A stretch of DNA of 64,000 bases. Source: RHLJ01 sp965601955. GTDB taxonomy: Bacteria; Bacteroidota; Rhodothermia; Balneolales; Balneolaceae. Shown in pieces: positions 1 to 8,468 of this stretch; within the stretch, counting starts at the first letter, position 1; every line of letters starts with the position of its first letter. The notes beneath the pieces were generated by a model. It made no database searches. It was not told the DNA's origin and saw only the letters and a list, made by a program, of their open reading frames with translations. A program made the position numbers and the translations under genes. The stretch spans positions 806,001 to 870,000 of the forward strand of contig OZ271855.1 of NCBI GenBank assembly GCA_965601955.1. Direction: 5' to 3'.

Positions 1-355
1 TTTTTTTGTAGAATTCGAGTGGAATGGGCGATTGTTTAGAGCAAGGAGGGCTACAGATGTTTTTGAAACGGGTGGTGGTGTTTCATTAAGGTTTAATATC
101 CAGCGTATTCTAGAAGCTGGTTTTGGAACGGACGAGTTTAGTTGTTTTGATGTCCCAGTCACTGACTATAGGTTTCAGTACACTCACTTTGGGAGAGAAA
201 TTGAAGGAAGGGAACCACTAATAAATGAAGGTGGAAATTTAGAAGTACCTTATTTTGGTACAAATATTTTGGGGGCGTATACTGATGGTTTGGAATTTTC
301 AGTTTCAGATACGGCATTCAATTTCGATTATTGGTTTCCACCACAAAAGAATTAG
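1..355 (+). CDS. C-terminal part of an unknown protein (5' end outside window)
   Basis: The reading frame is open to the left edge of the window, so the gene begins upstream and only about 118 residues are visible. The visible part is rich in aromatic and charged residues and ends in FPPQKN followed by TAG. There is no transmembrane segment or motif I recognise. It ends 12 nt before the GTG start of the amidinotransferase, so the two may be co-transcribed. A TTG codon at position 32 could be read as a start, but in-frame sense codons before it argue for a longer protein. Function unknown. Confidence 0.6.
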   Translation, partial: FFVEFEWNGRLFRARRATDVFETGGGVSLRFNIQRILEAGFGTDEFSCFDVPVTDYRFQYTHFGREIEGREPLINEGGNLEVPYFGTNILGAYTDGLEFSVSDTAFNFDYWFPPQKN

Positions 356-367
356 AATAGGACATTC

Positions 368-1264
368 GTGAATAAGGTTATTACCCGCTTAGATGAGTTA
401 GATTTCACCCTTGGTGATTTAGAATCAATGCCCGCTCCAGGAAAGGTATTAGTAGTTAATCCTTCAGAGTTTGAAGTAAAATATGTGATTAACCCTCATA
501 TGGAGGGGCATATTGGAGATGTCGATAAAGAAGCCGCATTCAAGGAGTGGACAGCACTAAGAGATGGGTACAAAGAACTTGGTCTATATGTTCATGAAAT
601 CGGTGGAGCAAAAGGCTATCCGGATATGGTTTTTTGTGCTAATCAAAGCCTGCCGAATATCACCAAAGAGGGAAAGAAAGAAGTGGTAATGAGTGTGATG
701 CATGCTCCTCAAAGAAAAGGAGAAGTGCCACACATCCAGAAGGTATATGAAGAGAGCAGCTACGAAATTGTATACCTGGATGAGGAAAAGTTTACCGACT
801 TTGAAGGAATGGGAGATGCTATATGGCACTTCAAAAAAAGATTGATCTGGGGAGGCTATGGGTATCGTTCAACGAAAGATGTTTATGAGCACATTTCAGA
901 GACTTTTAAAACGCCAGTAGTAGCTCTGGAGCTGGTTGATGAAAAGTTCTATCACTTAGATACCTGCCTCTGTGTACTAAACGAAGAAACCGTACTTATC
1001 TATCCCAAAGCATTTAATGAGGAAGGCCGGGCACTTATTCGATCGCTGGTTCCCAATGTGATTGAAGCCAATACGTATGAAGCAGTGGAGTTATTTGCGT
1101 GTAATGCCACCTGTGCTGATGGTAAAAATGTATTTATCCAAACAGGTTGTAAAGAAGCCAATAAAGCCGTAGAAGATGCTGGCTTTGTTGTTCATGAGTA
1201 CGATACCAATGAGTACCTGAAAAGTGGTGGTAGTGTATTTTGTATGAAAATGATGCTCTGGTGA
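368..1264 (+). CDS. Amidinotransferase-fold hydrolase (DDAH / arginine deiminase-like)
   Basis: A 298-residue protein of the guanidino-modifying (pentein) superfamily, which includes dimethylarginine dimethylaminohydrolase, arginine deiminase and amidinotransferases. The expected active-site residues are present in order: Asp86 in PDMVFCAN, Glu146 in FEGMGD, His197 in FYHLDTC, and the nucleophile Cys292 in GGSVFCMKM close to the C-terminus. Length matches the roughly 300-residue DDAH-like branch rather than the 400-residue arginine deiminases. No signal peptide is visible, so it should be cytosolic. The start is GTG; no in-frame ATG lies nearby. The exact substrate (dimethylarginine, arginine or another guanidine) cannot be read from sequence. 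Confidence 0.85.
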   Translation: MNKVITRLDELDFTLGDLESMPAPGKVLVVNPSEFEVKYVINPHMEGHIGDVDKEAAFKEWTALRDGYKELGLYVHEIGGAKGYPDMVFCANQSLPNITKEGKKEVVMSVMHAPQRKGEVPHIQKVYEESSYEIVYLDEEKFTDFEGMGDAIWHFKKRLIWGGYGYRSTKDVYEHISETFKTPVVALELVDEKFYHLDTCLCVLNEETVLIYPKAFNEEGRALIRSLVPNVIEANTYEAVELFACNATCADGKNVFIQTGCKEANKAVEDAGFVVHEYDTNEYLKSGGSVFCMKMMLW

Positions 1265-1343
1265 AAAGGAGAAAAGCATTTCTTATATCTCACATTAAAA
1301 TAGCTTTTGATTACATGGCTAAGATTTCTCACTTTCTTCGAAA

Positions 1344-3782
1344 ATGACTAAATCATCATCCATGCAGCTCTTTAAACCCGTACTCTCCCTCATTCTTCTC
1401 GTAGCTCTTATCATTTCCCTCAACACCAAATTTGGTTCGATTCCACCTTTAGGTAAGTTTTTTGACCCCGATGCTGGTTTTTGGGCAAATGCTGAGACAG
1501 GAGGGCCCTCTTCTGCTTCACTTGAATTGCCAGGTATTAAAGATAATGTATCTGTGTTCTTTGATGAGCGCCAGGTACCTCACATTTTTGCTAATAATGA
1601 GCACGACCTGTATTACGCCCAGGGTTATATCACTGCACGAGACCGGTTATTCCAGATGGAAGTGCAAACCTATGATGCTGCGGGCCGGCTCTCTGAGCAT
1701 CTTGGAGCACGTACTTTAAGCCGGGATAGAAGTACCAGAAGGTTGGGGATGCCCTACGGAGCTGAAAAAGCGGTTGAGTTTATTAAAGAAAACGATCCTG
1801 AAGTTTATGCTCATTTGGAAGCATATTCCGATGGTGTGAATGCTTATATCTCATCTCTTTCTCCGGATGAATATCCGGTAGAATATAAGATCCTGGATTT
1901 TGCACCTGAAGAATGGGAACCCATTAAAACGGCACATCTTCTCAAGAATATGACCCGGACCTTAGCTGGAAATAACAATGACGACAGAACCAGTAATACC
2001 ATTGCTTACTTTGGAGAAGATTTCGTGGATAAGTTTTTCACCGTCAAACCAGAGCTGAATGATCCGATCATTCCGGAAACCAGGATTTGGGATTTCGACC
2101 CTATTCCAGTTCAGGCACCAGATACACTATTTAAACCTGCTTCTGCAGTTGAACTCGAGTCATTTGAACGGCCAGAAGGCATAGGGAGTAATAACTGGGC
2201 AGTTAACGGAGATAAAACGGCATCGGGTTACCCCATTCTTTCCAACGATCCTCATTTAGGGCTAACACTCCCATCTATTTGGTATGAAGTACAACTCCAT
2301 GCACCCGGACTAAATGTCTATGGGGTCTCCCTGCAAGGTGCTCCCGGGGTGATTATAGGATTTAATGAGTATGCTGCATGGGGTACCACCAATACAGGGT
2401 CAGACGTGATGGATTGGTATGAAATAAAGTTTAAGGATGATACCATGAATGAATACTGGCATGATGGAGAGTGGAAAGCCACAACAAAGCGCATAGAGGA
2501 AATTAAAGTACGGGGGCAGGAAACGGTCGTTGACACAATTATTTATACTCACCATGGTCCGGTAACAAAAGTGGAGTCTGATATAGATGAAGAGCGAGCT
2601 CCTGCTTACCATGCTCTAAGATGGATTGCTCATGAGCCATCTAATGATCTAAATACCTTCTTTGGCTTCAATAGAATGAAAACCTTTGAGGAGTTTAAAG
2701 AAGCAGCCAGTCATTACGTTGCACCTGCACAGAATTTCATCTTTGCTAATACTGAAGGTGATATAGCGACCTGGATTAGCGGTAAGTTTCCAAACAAATG
2801 GGAATTCCAGGGGCGAACAGTAAGTGATGGTTCCGACCCTCTCTATGATTGGCAAGGGTGGATTCCAACAGAGCATAACCCACATGTTTTGAACCCGGAA
2901 CGAGGTTTTGTGAGCTCTGCAAACCAGGAGTCAGCAGCACCTGATTACCCGTATTACCTGGAAGATGAATTTGCTCCATTCGAACGTGGAAGACGAATTA
3001 ATGATCTACTTGCCGAGATGGATAATATCACAAAAGATGATTTTCAAAGCATGCACATGGATGATTACAGCTACCATGCGGCAACCATACTTCCGGAAAT
3101 GCTCGAATGGCTGGATGAAAGTGAGTTAACTGAAGAGGAACTAGAGGTATTTGAAGAACTCAAAAGCTGGGATTTACATAATAATTCGGAAAGCATTGGC
3201 CCAGGGGTTTTCCGCCAATTCTGGGGCAATATGTATAGAGCCATTTTTAATGACGAATATGGTTCTACTGAAGCATCACTCAGGTGGCCATCGAGAGACA
3301 GGGTAAACGAAGTGCTTAAGAATGAGCCTGAGTTCATATTTATTGACAACATAAATACTGAAGAAGTAGAAGCACTGGATGGAATTGTGACTGCAGCTTT
3401 CCGGGAAACAGTTGAAGAGCTTACCGAATGGCATGGCGAATTCGGCGATGGATGGAAATGGGGAATACTTATCGACAACGATTTCGATCATATTGCATTC
3501 ATTCCTGGCTTCGGAAAAGAGAATGTGTATTCCAGTGGAAGTGGAGAATCCATTAATGCAACTAGAGCTAGTTGGGGCCCTTCCTGGAGAATGGTGGTCG
3601 AACTAGGCCCGGAAGTAAAAGGCTGGGGGGTATATCCTGGTGGGCCCTCAGGAAATCCGGGTTCTCCGAACTACGATTCCACTTTAGAAACCTGGAGAAG
3701 AGGTGAACTTTACGAGCTGGATTTTATGAAGGAACCACCGGCCGACTACCTCTACTCCATTACCATAAATCCTAACGATTAA
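1344..3782 (+). CDS. Penicillin acylase family (peptidase S45) N-terminal nucleophile hydrolase
   Basis: An 812-residue precursor that begins with a basic stretch and a hydrophobic segment (about residues 11-26) acting as signal peptide or anchor, so it is exported. The alpha-chain region covers roughly residues 55-250. The family's autocleavage point is visible as Gly281-Ser282 in GSNNWAV, where Ser282 becomes the N-terminal nucleophile of the beta chain. The following SNDPHLG and later GAPGVIIGFNEYAAWGTTN blocks are also typical. The family hydrolyses amide bonds of penicillins, cephalosporins or acyl-homoserine lactones, and many environmental members have unknown natural substrates. It stands alone, followed by an AT-rich inverted repeat. 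Confidence 0.9.
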   Translation: MTKSSSMQLFKPVLSLILLVALIISLNTKFGSIPPLGKFFDPDAGFWANAETGGPSSASLELPGIKDNVSVFFDERQVPHIFANNEHDLYYAQGYITARDRLFQMEVQTYDAAGRLSEHLGARTLSRDRSTRRLGMPYGAEKAVEFIKENDPEVYAHLEAYSDGVNAYISSLSPDEYPVEYKILDFAPEEWEPIKTAHLLKNMTRTLAGNNNDDRTSNTIAYFGEDFVDKFFTVKPELNDPIIPETRIWDFDPIPVQAPDTLFKPASAVELESFERPEGIGSNNWAVNGDKTASGYPILSNDPHLGLTLPSIWYEVQLHAPGLNVYGVSLQGAPGVIIGFNEYAAWGTTNTGSDVMDWYEIKFKDDTMNEYWHDGEWKATTKRIEEIKVRGQETVVDTIIYTHHGPVTKVESDIDEERAPAYHALRWIAHEPSNDLNTFFGFNRMKTFEEFKEAASHYVAPAQNFIFANTEGDIATWISGKFPNKWEFQGRTVSDGSDPLYDWQGWIPTEHNPHVLNPERGFVSSANQESAAPDYPYYLEDEFAPFERGRRINDLLAEMDNITKDDFQSMHMDDYSYHAATILPEMLEWLDESELTEEELEVFEELKSWDLHNNSESIGPGVFRQFWGNMYRAIFNDEYGSTEASLRWPSRDRVNEVLKNEPEFIFIDNINTEEVEALDGIVTAAFRETVEELTEWHGEFGDGWKWGILIDNDFDHIAFIPGFGKENVYSSGSGESINATRASWGPSWRMVVELGPEVKGWGVYPGGPSGNPGSPNYDSTLETWRRGELYELDFMKEPPADYLYSITINPND

Positions 3783-3786
3783 TTAG

Positions 3787-3836
3787 GAATTAAGAATTAG
3801 GAATCTTGCACAGTTTCTATTCCTAATTCCTAATTC
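3787..3836. repeat. AT-rich inverted repeat after the acylase gene
   Basis: Two 18-nt arms (3787-3804 and 3819-3836) are complementary at 17 of 18 positions around a 14-nt loop. Each arm is made of a repeated GAATTA/TTAGGA word. It begins just after the acylase stop codon and ends 15 nt before the next start. It could work as a transcript-end hairpin, though it lacks GC content and has only A-rich flanks. Inverted repeats of similar build occur near 53.3 kb and 48.1 kb. Confidence 0.6.
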
Positions 3837-3851
3837 AAAATTTCTGAATTC

Positions 3852-4190
3852 ATGCTACTAGCACTTTTAATCATCATTTCAGCTTATATCCTAAACCTTT
3901 TCCTTCCCTGGTGGAGTATCGCCATTCCGGGACTTCTATTTGGATACATCTTCAAGAAAAAAGCATGGGTATCGTTTGGTTGGGGGTTTCTGGCACTATT
4001 CGTTTTATGGGCAGGGCAGGTTGCTTGCATTCATTGCGGGAATGATGGGACTTTATCCGCAAGAATTGCGAATATGCTGGGAGTGGGTTCTCCCTATATA
4101 GTAATTTTGATTACCGGAGTATTAGGTGGATTAGTGAGTGGTTTTGCAACCATGACAGGAGCGTTGCTAAAATTCGAAAAGAAGAATTGA
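3852..4190 (+). CDS. Small inner-membrane protein, unknown function
   Basis: A 112-residue hydrophobic protein with about four membrane segments (approximately residues 1-18, 20-36, 41-58 and 77-105). Loop residues include a CIHCG pair around residues 58-61, near a GNDGTLSARIAN stretch. The two cysteines could bind a metal or form a disulfide, but that is inference. The gene is monocistronic-looking, 69 nt after the acylase and followed by the carAB leader. I do not recognise the family. Confidence 0.6.
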   Translation: MLLALLIIISAYILNLFLPWWSIAIPGLLFGYIFKKKAWVSFGWGFLALFVLWAGQVACIHCGNDGTLSARIANMLGVGSPYIVILITGVLGGLVSGFATMTGALLKFEKKN

Positions 4191-4197
4191 TTCTAAA

Positions 4198-4228
4198 TTG
4201 TATCAAAAGCTAGCACTCCTTATCTTAG
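4198..4228 (+). promoter_or_regulatory. Candidate carAB leader promoter
   Basis: TTG at 4198-4200 and TATCTTAG at 4221-4228 are separated by 20 nt. This resembles the Bacteroidota sigma-A promoter pattern TTTG-N(17-23)-TAnnTTTG, with the -7 element one base off. Transcription from here would start around 4235 and give an untranslated or leader region of roughly 185 nt before carA, which is unusually long for this window. Confidence 0.4.
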
Positions 4229-4322
4229 CGAAACTTTAACAAAGCTTTCGAATCAATACTTTTGTTAGCACACCATAGCTTTGAAACATCAACTGCGAAA
4301 AAAAGGGAAACAACGTAGATTG

Positions 4323-4418
4323 ATGTCTATTTTCAGTTCAACATATTTTTTAGAAATCCGACGCGGTATCCGTTGTCGGATTTTTTTTGATTCGAAATTC
4401 ACTCAAACACTCTTTTAG
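4323..4418 (+). CDS. Putative carAB leader peptide, 31 codons
   Basis: An ATG-started ORF of 31 sense codons runs through the terminator hairpin at 4354-4388 and stops (TAG 4416-4418) one base before the carA ATG at 4420. Codons 13, 14, 17 and 19 are arginine (CGA, CGC, CGT, CGG), in the segment EIRRGIRCRI that lies on the hairpin. The RNA just before the hairpin is U-rich (TATTTTCAG and ATATTTTTT). The layout matches translation-coupled attenuators such as E. coli pyrBI, where a leader ORF crosses the terminator. No good Shine-Dalgarno is visible, but few genes here have one. Whether it is translated is unproven. Confidence 0.45.
   Translation: MSIFSSTYFLEIRRGIRCRIFFDSKFTQTLF
4354..4388 (+). 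terminator. Intrinsic terminator / attenuator ahead of carA
   Basis: A 9-bp perfect stem (AAATCCGAC at 4354-4362 with GTCGGATTT at 4375-4383) can extend inward by CGG/CCG pairing. It is followed by a run of eight T (4381-4388). It ends 31 nt before the carA start codon, so transcripts from the upstream promoter must read through it. It is the clearest rho-independent terminator in the first 10 kb and its position suggests attenuation rather than simple termination. Confidence 0.8.
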
Positions 4419-4419
4419 C

Positions 4420-5541
4420 ATGTCACTTCAACCTAGAAAAAAAGCCATCCTTGCTCTAAGTGATGGAACGGTAGCGCACGGCTGGGCAATTGGGCACGAC
4501 GGGATTACCGGAGGAGAACTCTGCTTCAATACCAGTATGACGGGTTACCAGGAGATCTTCACCGATCCAAGCTACTATGGTCAGTTAATGATGATGACCT
4601 ATCCCCATATTGGGAATTATGGAACCATGGCTCGTGATGATGAGCATCGTAAGGTGATGGTAGCTGGTGTTATTGTAAGAGCCTTTTCGTGGGAATTCAG
4701 CAATCCTATGGCTGATCGTAGCTTGCACGAATATTTGGATGACAATGAAATTGTAGGGATTTCAGGGGTAGATACCCGGGCCTTGGTTCGTCACATCCGG
4801 GAAAAGGGAGTGATGAATGCAGTGATTTCCTCCACAGAACTAGATGAAGAAAAGCTCATTCAAATGGCAAAAGACTGGGACGATATGGAAGGTCTGGAAT
4901 TAGCCTCAAGAGTAACCCGATCCGAAGCTCAAACCTATCAGGCTCAAGGGGAAGCAGAGTTCAGAGTTGCTGCTTTTGATTATGGTATTAAGCAAAATAT
5001 TATAAATAGCCTGGTAGCCAGGGGCTGTACACTCAGAGTTTTTCCAGCTCAGGCTACACTGGAAGAAGTGCAGTCCTGGGATGCAGATGGTTACTTCTTT
5101 TCGAATGGACCAGGAGACCCAAATCCCACCGGTGAGTACGCTCTCGATATTGTGAACTATGCGAAATCAACAGGAAAGCCTCTATTTGGTATTTGTTTAG
5201 GGCATCAGTTGATGGCCATGAGCGAAGGGATCGAAGTTGGAAAGATGTTTGTAGGTCACCGGGGAGCCAACCACCCCGTTAAAAACCTGGAAAGTGGCCT
5301 GGTAGAAATTTCCACTCAAAATCACGGTTTTGCAGTAGTTGAAGATAGCGTGAAGGAAGAGATCGCTTCTATCACTCATATAAATCTAAATGACAACACT
5401 GTGGAAGGGCTCAGGTTCAAGAATTTCCCTGGCTTCTCGGTTCAATACCATCCCGAAGCCTCACCCGGCCCACATGATTCCGCATATCTCTTCGATCAAT
5501 TCATTGATCTGATGAAAGAACAAAAAGAGGTAACAGCATAA
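4420..5541 (+). CDS. carA: Carbamoyl-phosphate synthase small subunit (glutaminase)
   Basis: A 373-residue CarA that releases ammonia from glutamine and channels it to CarB, feeding pyrimidine and arginine synthesis. The N-terminal half has the CarA-specific fold (SDGTVAHGWAIG, FNTSMTGYQEIFTDPSY), and the C-terminal half is a class I glutamine amidotransferase. The triad is visible as Cys259 in GICLGHQ, with His344 and Glu346 in YHPEASPGPHDS. I chose the ATG at 4420 because MSLQPRKKAILALSDGT aligns with known CarA starts. An in-frame TTG at 4387 lies in the terminator U-tract and is rejected. carB follows 96 nt downstream. Confidence 0.96.
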   Translation: MSLQPRKKAILALSDGTVAHGWAIGHDGITGGELCFNTSMTGYQEIFTDPSYYGQLMMMTYPHIGNYGTMARDDEHRKVMVAGVIVRAFSWEFSNPMADRSLHEYLDDNEIVGISGVDTRALVRHIREKGVMNAVISSTELDEEKLIQMAKDWDDMEGLELASRVTRSEAQTYQAQGEAEFRVAAFDYGIKQNIINSLVARGCTLRVFPAQATLEEVQSWDADGYFFSNGPGDPNPTGEYALDIVNYAKSTGKPLFGICLGHQLMAMSEGIEVGKMFVGHRGANHPVKNLESGLVEISTQNHGFAVVEDSVKEEIASITHINLNDNTVEGLRFKNFPGFSVQYHPEASPGPHDSAYLFDQFIDLMKEQKEVTA

Positions 5542-5606
5542 ACCCACCCCCTGTCCTCCGTACGAATACTTCGGAAGGCGGGCTAAATCCCCTCCTAGGA
5601 GGGGAC
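5542..5606. repeat. C/G-rich intergenic repeat between carA and carB
   Basis: Starts right after the carA stop with ACCCACCCC and ends with the perfect palindrome CCCCTCCTAGGAGGGG (5589-5604). The same modules (ACCCACCCC, then a CCCCTCC/GGAGGGG hairpin) recur at 21913-22016, and a fragment occurs near 51998. It therefore looks like a dispersed intergenic repeat that has landed inside the carAB operon. The hairpin lacks a T-tract, so it need not terminate transcription. Confidence 0.65.
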
Positions 5607-5637
5607 TTATAAGAACCAAATTATAAAATAAGACTCA

Positions 5638-8466
5638 ATGCCAAGACGCGACGACATTCACAAAATTCTAATTATTGGATCAGGGCCCATTGTAATTGGC
5701 CAGGCTTGCGAATTTGATTATTCAGGATCACAAGCATGCCGGTCACTCCAGGAAGAGGGCTATGAAATCGTATTGATTAACTCGAACCCTGCTACCATTA
5801 TGACAGATCCAATCATGGCAGATGCGATTTATATGCTGCCCATGACTACAGATTCCATCAGGGAGATTGTAGAGAAAGAAAAGCCGGATGCAGTTCTGCC
5901 AACCATGGGTGGCCAAACCGGTCTTAACCTTTGCCGGGATCTAGAAAAACAAGGCTTCTGGGAAGAAAAGGGGATTAAGATTATCGGGGTTGATATCGAT
6001 GCTGTAGAACTTACCGAAGACCGCCAGTTATTCCGGGATAAAATGGAAGAAATCGGAATTGAGCAATGCCGAAGTCGTCAGGCAGAATCACTTCTGGATG
6101 CAAAAGAGATCAAAGAAGAACTAGGTGGACTTCCAATCGTTATCCGCCCTTCATTCACTATGGGGGGTGCCGGGGGAGGAATTGTTTGGCATGAAGAAGA
6201 TTTCGACAAAATGGTACTTCGTGGACTAGAAATGAGTCCTGTTCACTCAGTACTTATCGAGGAAAGCATTTTTGGTTGGAAAGAGTATGAGTTGGAACTT
6301 CTTCGTGATGCCAATGACAATGTGGTTATTATCTGTTCCATCGAGAATATGGACCCAATGGGTGTTCATACCGGGGATTCGGTAACCGTAGCGCCAACCC
6401 AAACGCTCACTGATAAGCAACTTCAAATATTAAGGGACGCGGCCATCAAAATGATGCGTTCGATAGGAACCTTTGCTGGTGGTTGTAATGTACAGTTTGC
6501 CATGGAGCCAGGAAGTGACCGCTTTGTAGCTATTGAGATCAACCCAAGGGTAAGTCGTTCATCTGCACTGGCCTCAAAAGCTACGGGCTATCCGATTGCG
6601 AAAGTAGCCACAAAGCTAGCTGTTGGTTATACACTGGACGAGCTGAAAAATCAAATTACCGGGACAACTTCAGCATGCTTTGAGCCATCCATCGATTATG
6701 TAGTGTGTAAAGTACCTCGCTTCAATTTTGACAAATTCCCAGGTGTGGATGAAGAGCTTTCTACCCAGATGAAGGCAGTAGGGGAAGTAATGAGCATTGG
6801 AAGAAACTTCCCGGAAGCACTCAATAAAGCATGGCAAAGTATGGAAGTAGGCCGTGATGGACTGGGAGCGGATGGCTACGAAGAAATCAATCGAAAGGAA
6901 GTGCGAGAGCGCCTGATGAAGCCCTATTGGGATCGTTCGATGCAGATCAGAAACGCATTTAAACTGGGTACCTCTGTAGAAGAAATAGCAGATATCACCA
7001 AAGTAGATCCCTGGTTCCTTCAGCAAATCAGGTATATGGTTTCCCTGGAAAACAGGACGGAAGGCCAGACCCTGGATGAAATCACCAAAGATGAATTTTA
7101 TGAGCTAAAGCAGGCGGGGTTCTCAGATGCCCAGATTGCCTGGCTGTTGAGCCAAAGTGGAGCTGATATTTCAGAAAACCAGGTTCGGGAACAACGAATA
7201 AGCTTAGGATTGAAACCTGTATTCAAACTGGTAGATACTTGTGCTGCTGAATTTCCCGCGCAAACTCCTTACTACTATTCCTCTTATGAAGGAGAAAACG
7301 AGAGTGAGGTTACCGATCGGAAGAAAGTGATTATTCTCGGAAGTGGCCCCAACCGAATCGGCCAGGGAATCGAGTTTGATTACTCTTGTGTTCACGCCGT
7401 GCTTGCAACCAAGGAGATGGGCTACGAGGCGATCATGATCAACTGTAATCCGGAGACTGTTTCTACCGATTTCGATATCGCAGATAAATTATACTTCGAG
7501 CCCGTGTATTGGGAGCGGGTACTGGATATTTATGAGCATGAAAAAGCGGAAGGGGTAATCATCCAGGTGGGTGGACAAACTGCTCTTAAGCTTGGCAAGA
7601 GATTTGTGGAAGAGGATATTAAGATTTTCGGAACTGACTTCGAGCGTATTGATTTCGCGGAAGACCGTGGTGAGTTCTCCGATCTACTTATTCGTCTAGA
7701 AATTCCTTTTCCTGAATATGGCACGGCCATGAATGTAGAAGATGCGTTGACTATCGCAGACAGAATCGGGTACCCGGTACTTATTCGTCCAAGCTATGTG
7801 CTGGGTGGCCAGGGGATGAGAATTGCTGTAAAGGCCGAAGAGCTAGAAAGATATGTAGGTCGAATTCTAAAAACGCACCCTGAAAACGCCTTCCTGATTG
7901 ACAAGTACCTGGAGCATGCCATTGAAGTAGATGTAGATTCGGTATATGACGGAGACCAGCTTCATATTTCAGGGATGATGCAGCACATTGAGCCGGCTGG
8001 AGTTCATTCTGGAGATTCTACTGCAGTTATTCCTCCCTATTCGTTAAGCCAGGAAGTTCAGGATACCATCCGTGAATACCAGGAGCGAATTGCTAAAGCG
8101 ATGGAAATTCAAGGCTTTCTGAATGTCCAATATGCCGTAAAGGATGAAAAGGTATATGTGCTGGAGGCGAACCCCCGAACAACCCGAACGATACCATTCC
8201 TTGCCAAAGCCAACCAGGTTCCCGAAGCAGCGATTGGTGTAAAAGTAATGCTGGGTGCAAAACTGAAGGAATTCGATTTGGAATCGAAGCTGACTAACTG
8301 GGCCATCAAAGAGCCGGTATTCCCGTTCGATAAATTCCCGGGAGTAAAGAAAGAGCTAGGACCAGAAATGAAGTCTACCGGTGAAAGCATTTACTTCGCC
8401 GATAGCTTCGAAGATGAACACTTCAAGAAACCGTACGAGTTCAAGAGCCTGTATTTGAGTAAGTAG
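5638..8466 (+). CDS. carB: Carbamoyl-phosphate synthase large subunit, lacking the allosteric domain
   Basis: A 942-residue CarB that makes carbamoyl phosphate from bicarbonate, ammonia and two ATP. Two homologous ATP-grasp synthetase halves are visible: the first with GSGPIVIGQACEFDYSG and RPSFTMGGAGGG, the second with GSGPNRIGQGIEFDYSC (about residue 570) and RPSYVLGGQGM. The protein ends about 30 residues after the second half's GPEMKSTGE motif, where E. coli CarB (1,073 residues) continues into the roughly 135-residue MGS-like domain that binds UMP, ornithine and IMP. A stop codon and then a convergent gene 2 bp away leave no room for a frameshifted domain. Feedback control must therefore be different. 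Confidence 0.97.
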   Translation: MPRRDDIHKILIIGSGPIVIGQACEFDYSGSQACRSLQEEGYEIVLINSNPATIMTDPIMADAIYMLPMTTDSIREIVEKEKPDAVLPTMGGQTGLNLCRDLEKQGFWEEKGIKIIGVDIDAVELTEDRQLFRDKMEEIGIEQCRSRQAESLLDAKEIKEELGGLPIVIRPSFTMGGAGGGIVWHEEDFDKMVLRGLEMSPVHSVLIEESIFGWKEYELELLRDANDNVVIICSIENMDPMGVHTGDSVTVAPTQTLTDKQLQILRDAAIKMMRSIGTFAGGCNVQFAMEPGSDRFVAIEINPRVSRSSALASKATGYPIAKVATKLAVGYTLDELKNQITGTTSACFEPSIDYVVCKVPRFNFDKFPGVDEELSTQMKAVGEVMSIGRNFPEALNKAWQSMEVGRDGLGADGYEEINRKEVRERLMKPYWDRSMQIRNAFKLGTSVEEIADITKVDPWFLQQIRYMVSLENRTEGQTLDEITKDEFYELKQAGFSDAQIAWLLSQSGADISENQVREQRISLGLKPVFKLVDTCAAEFPAQTPYYYSSYEGENESEVTDRKKVIILGSGPNRIGQGIEFDYSCVHAVLATKEMGYEAIMINCNPETVSTDFDIADKLYFEPVYWERVLDIYEHEKAEGVIIQVGGQTALKLGKRFVEEDIKIFGTDFERIDFAEDRGEFSDLLIRLEIPFPEYGTAMNVEDALTIADRIGYPVLIRPSYVLGGQGMRIAVKAEELERYVGRILKTHPENAFLIDKYLEHAIEVDVDSVYDGDQLHISGMMQHIEPAGVHSGDSTAVIPPYSLSQEVQDTIREYQERIAKAMEIQGFLNVQYAVKDEKVYVLEANPRTTRTIPFLAKANQVPEAAIGVKVMLGAKLKEFDLESKLTNWAIKEPVFPFDKFPGVKKELGPEMKSTGESIYFADSFEDEHFKKPYEFKSLYLSK

Positions 8467-8468
8467 TT

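Noticed and set aside
3071..3478. Long antisense frame inside the penicillin acylase gene
   Set aside because: Ser/Thr-rich composition typical of antisense shadows; the sense strand encodes a conserved enzyme across this region.
4387..4419. In-frame TTG upstream of the carA ATG as an alternative start
   Set aside because: It lies in the terminator T-tract and would add eleven residues not seen in CarA proteins; ATG 4420 aligns with the family start.
5589..5604. Palindrome between carA and carB as a terminator
   Set aside because: There is no T-tract after the stem, and the same palindrome module appears in a repeat elsewhere.
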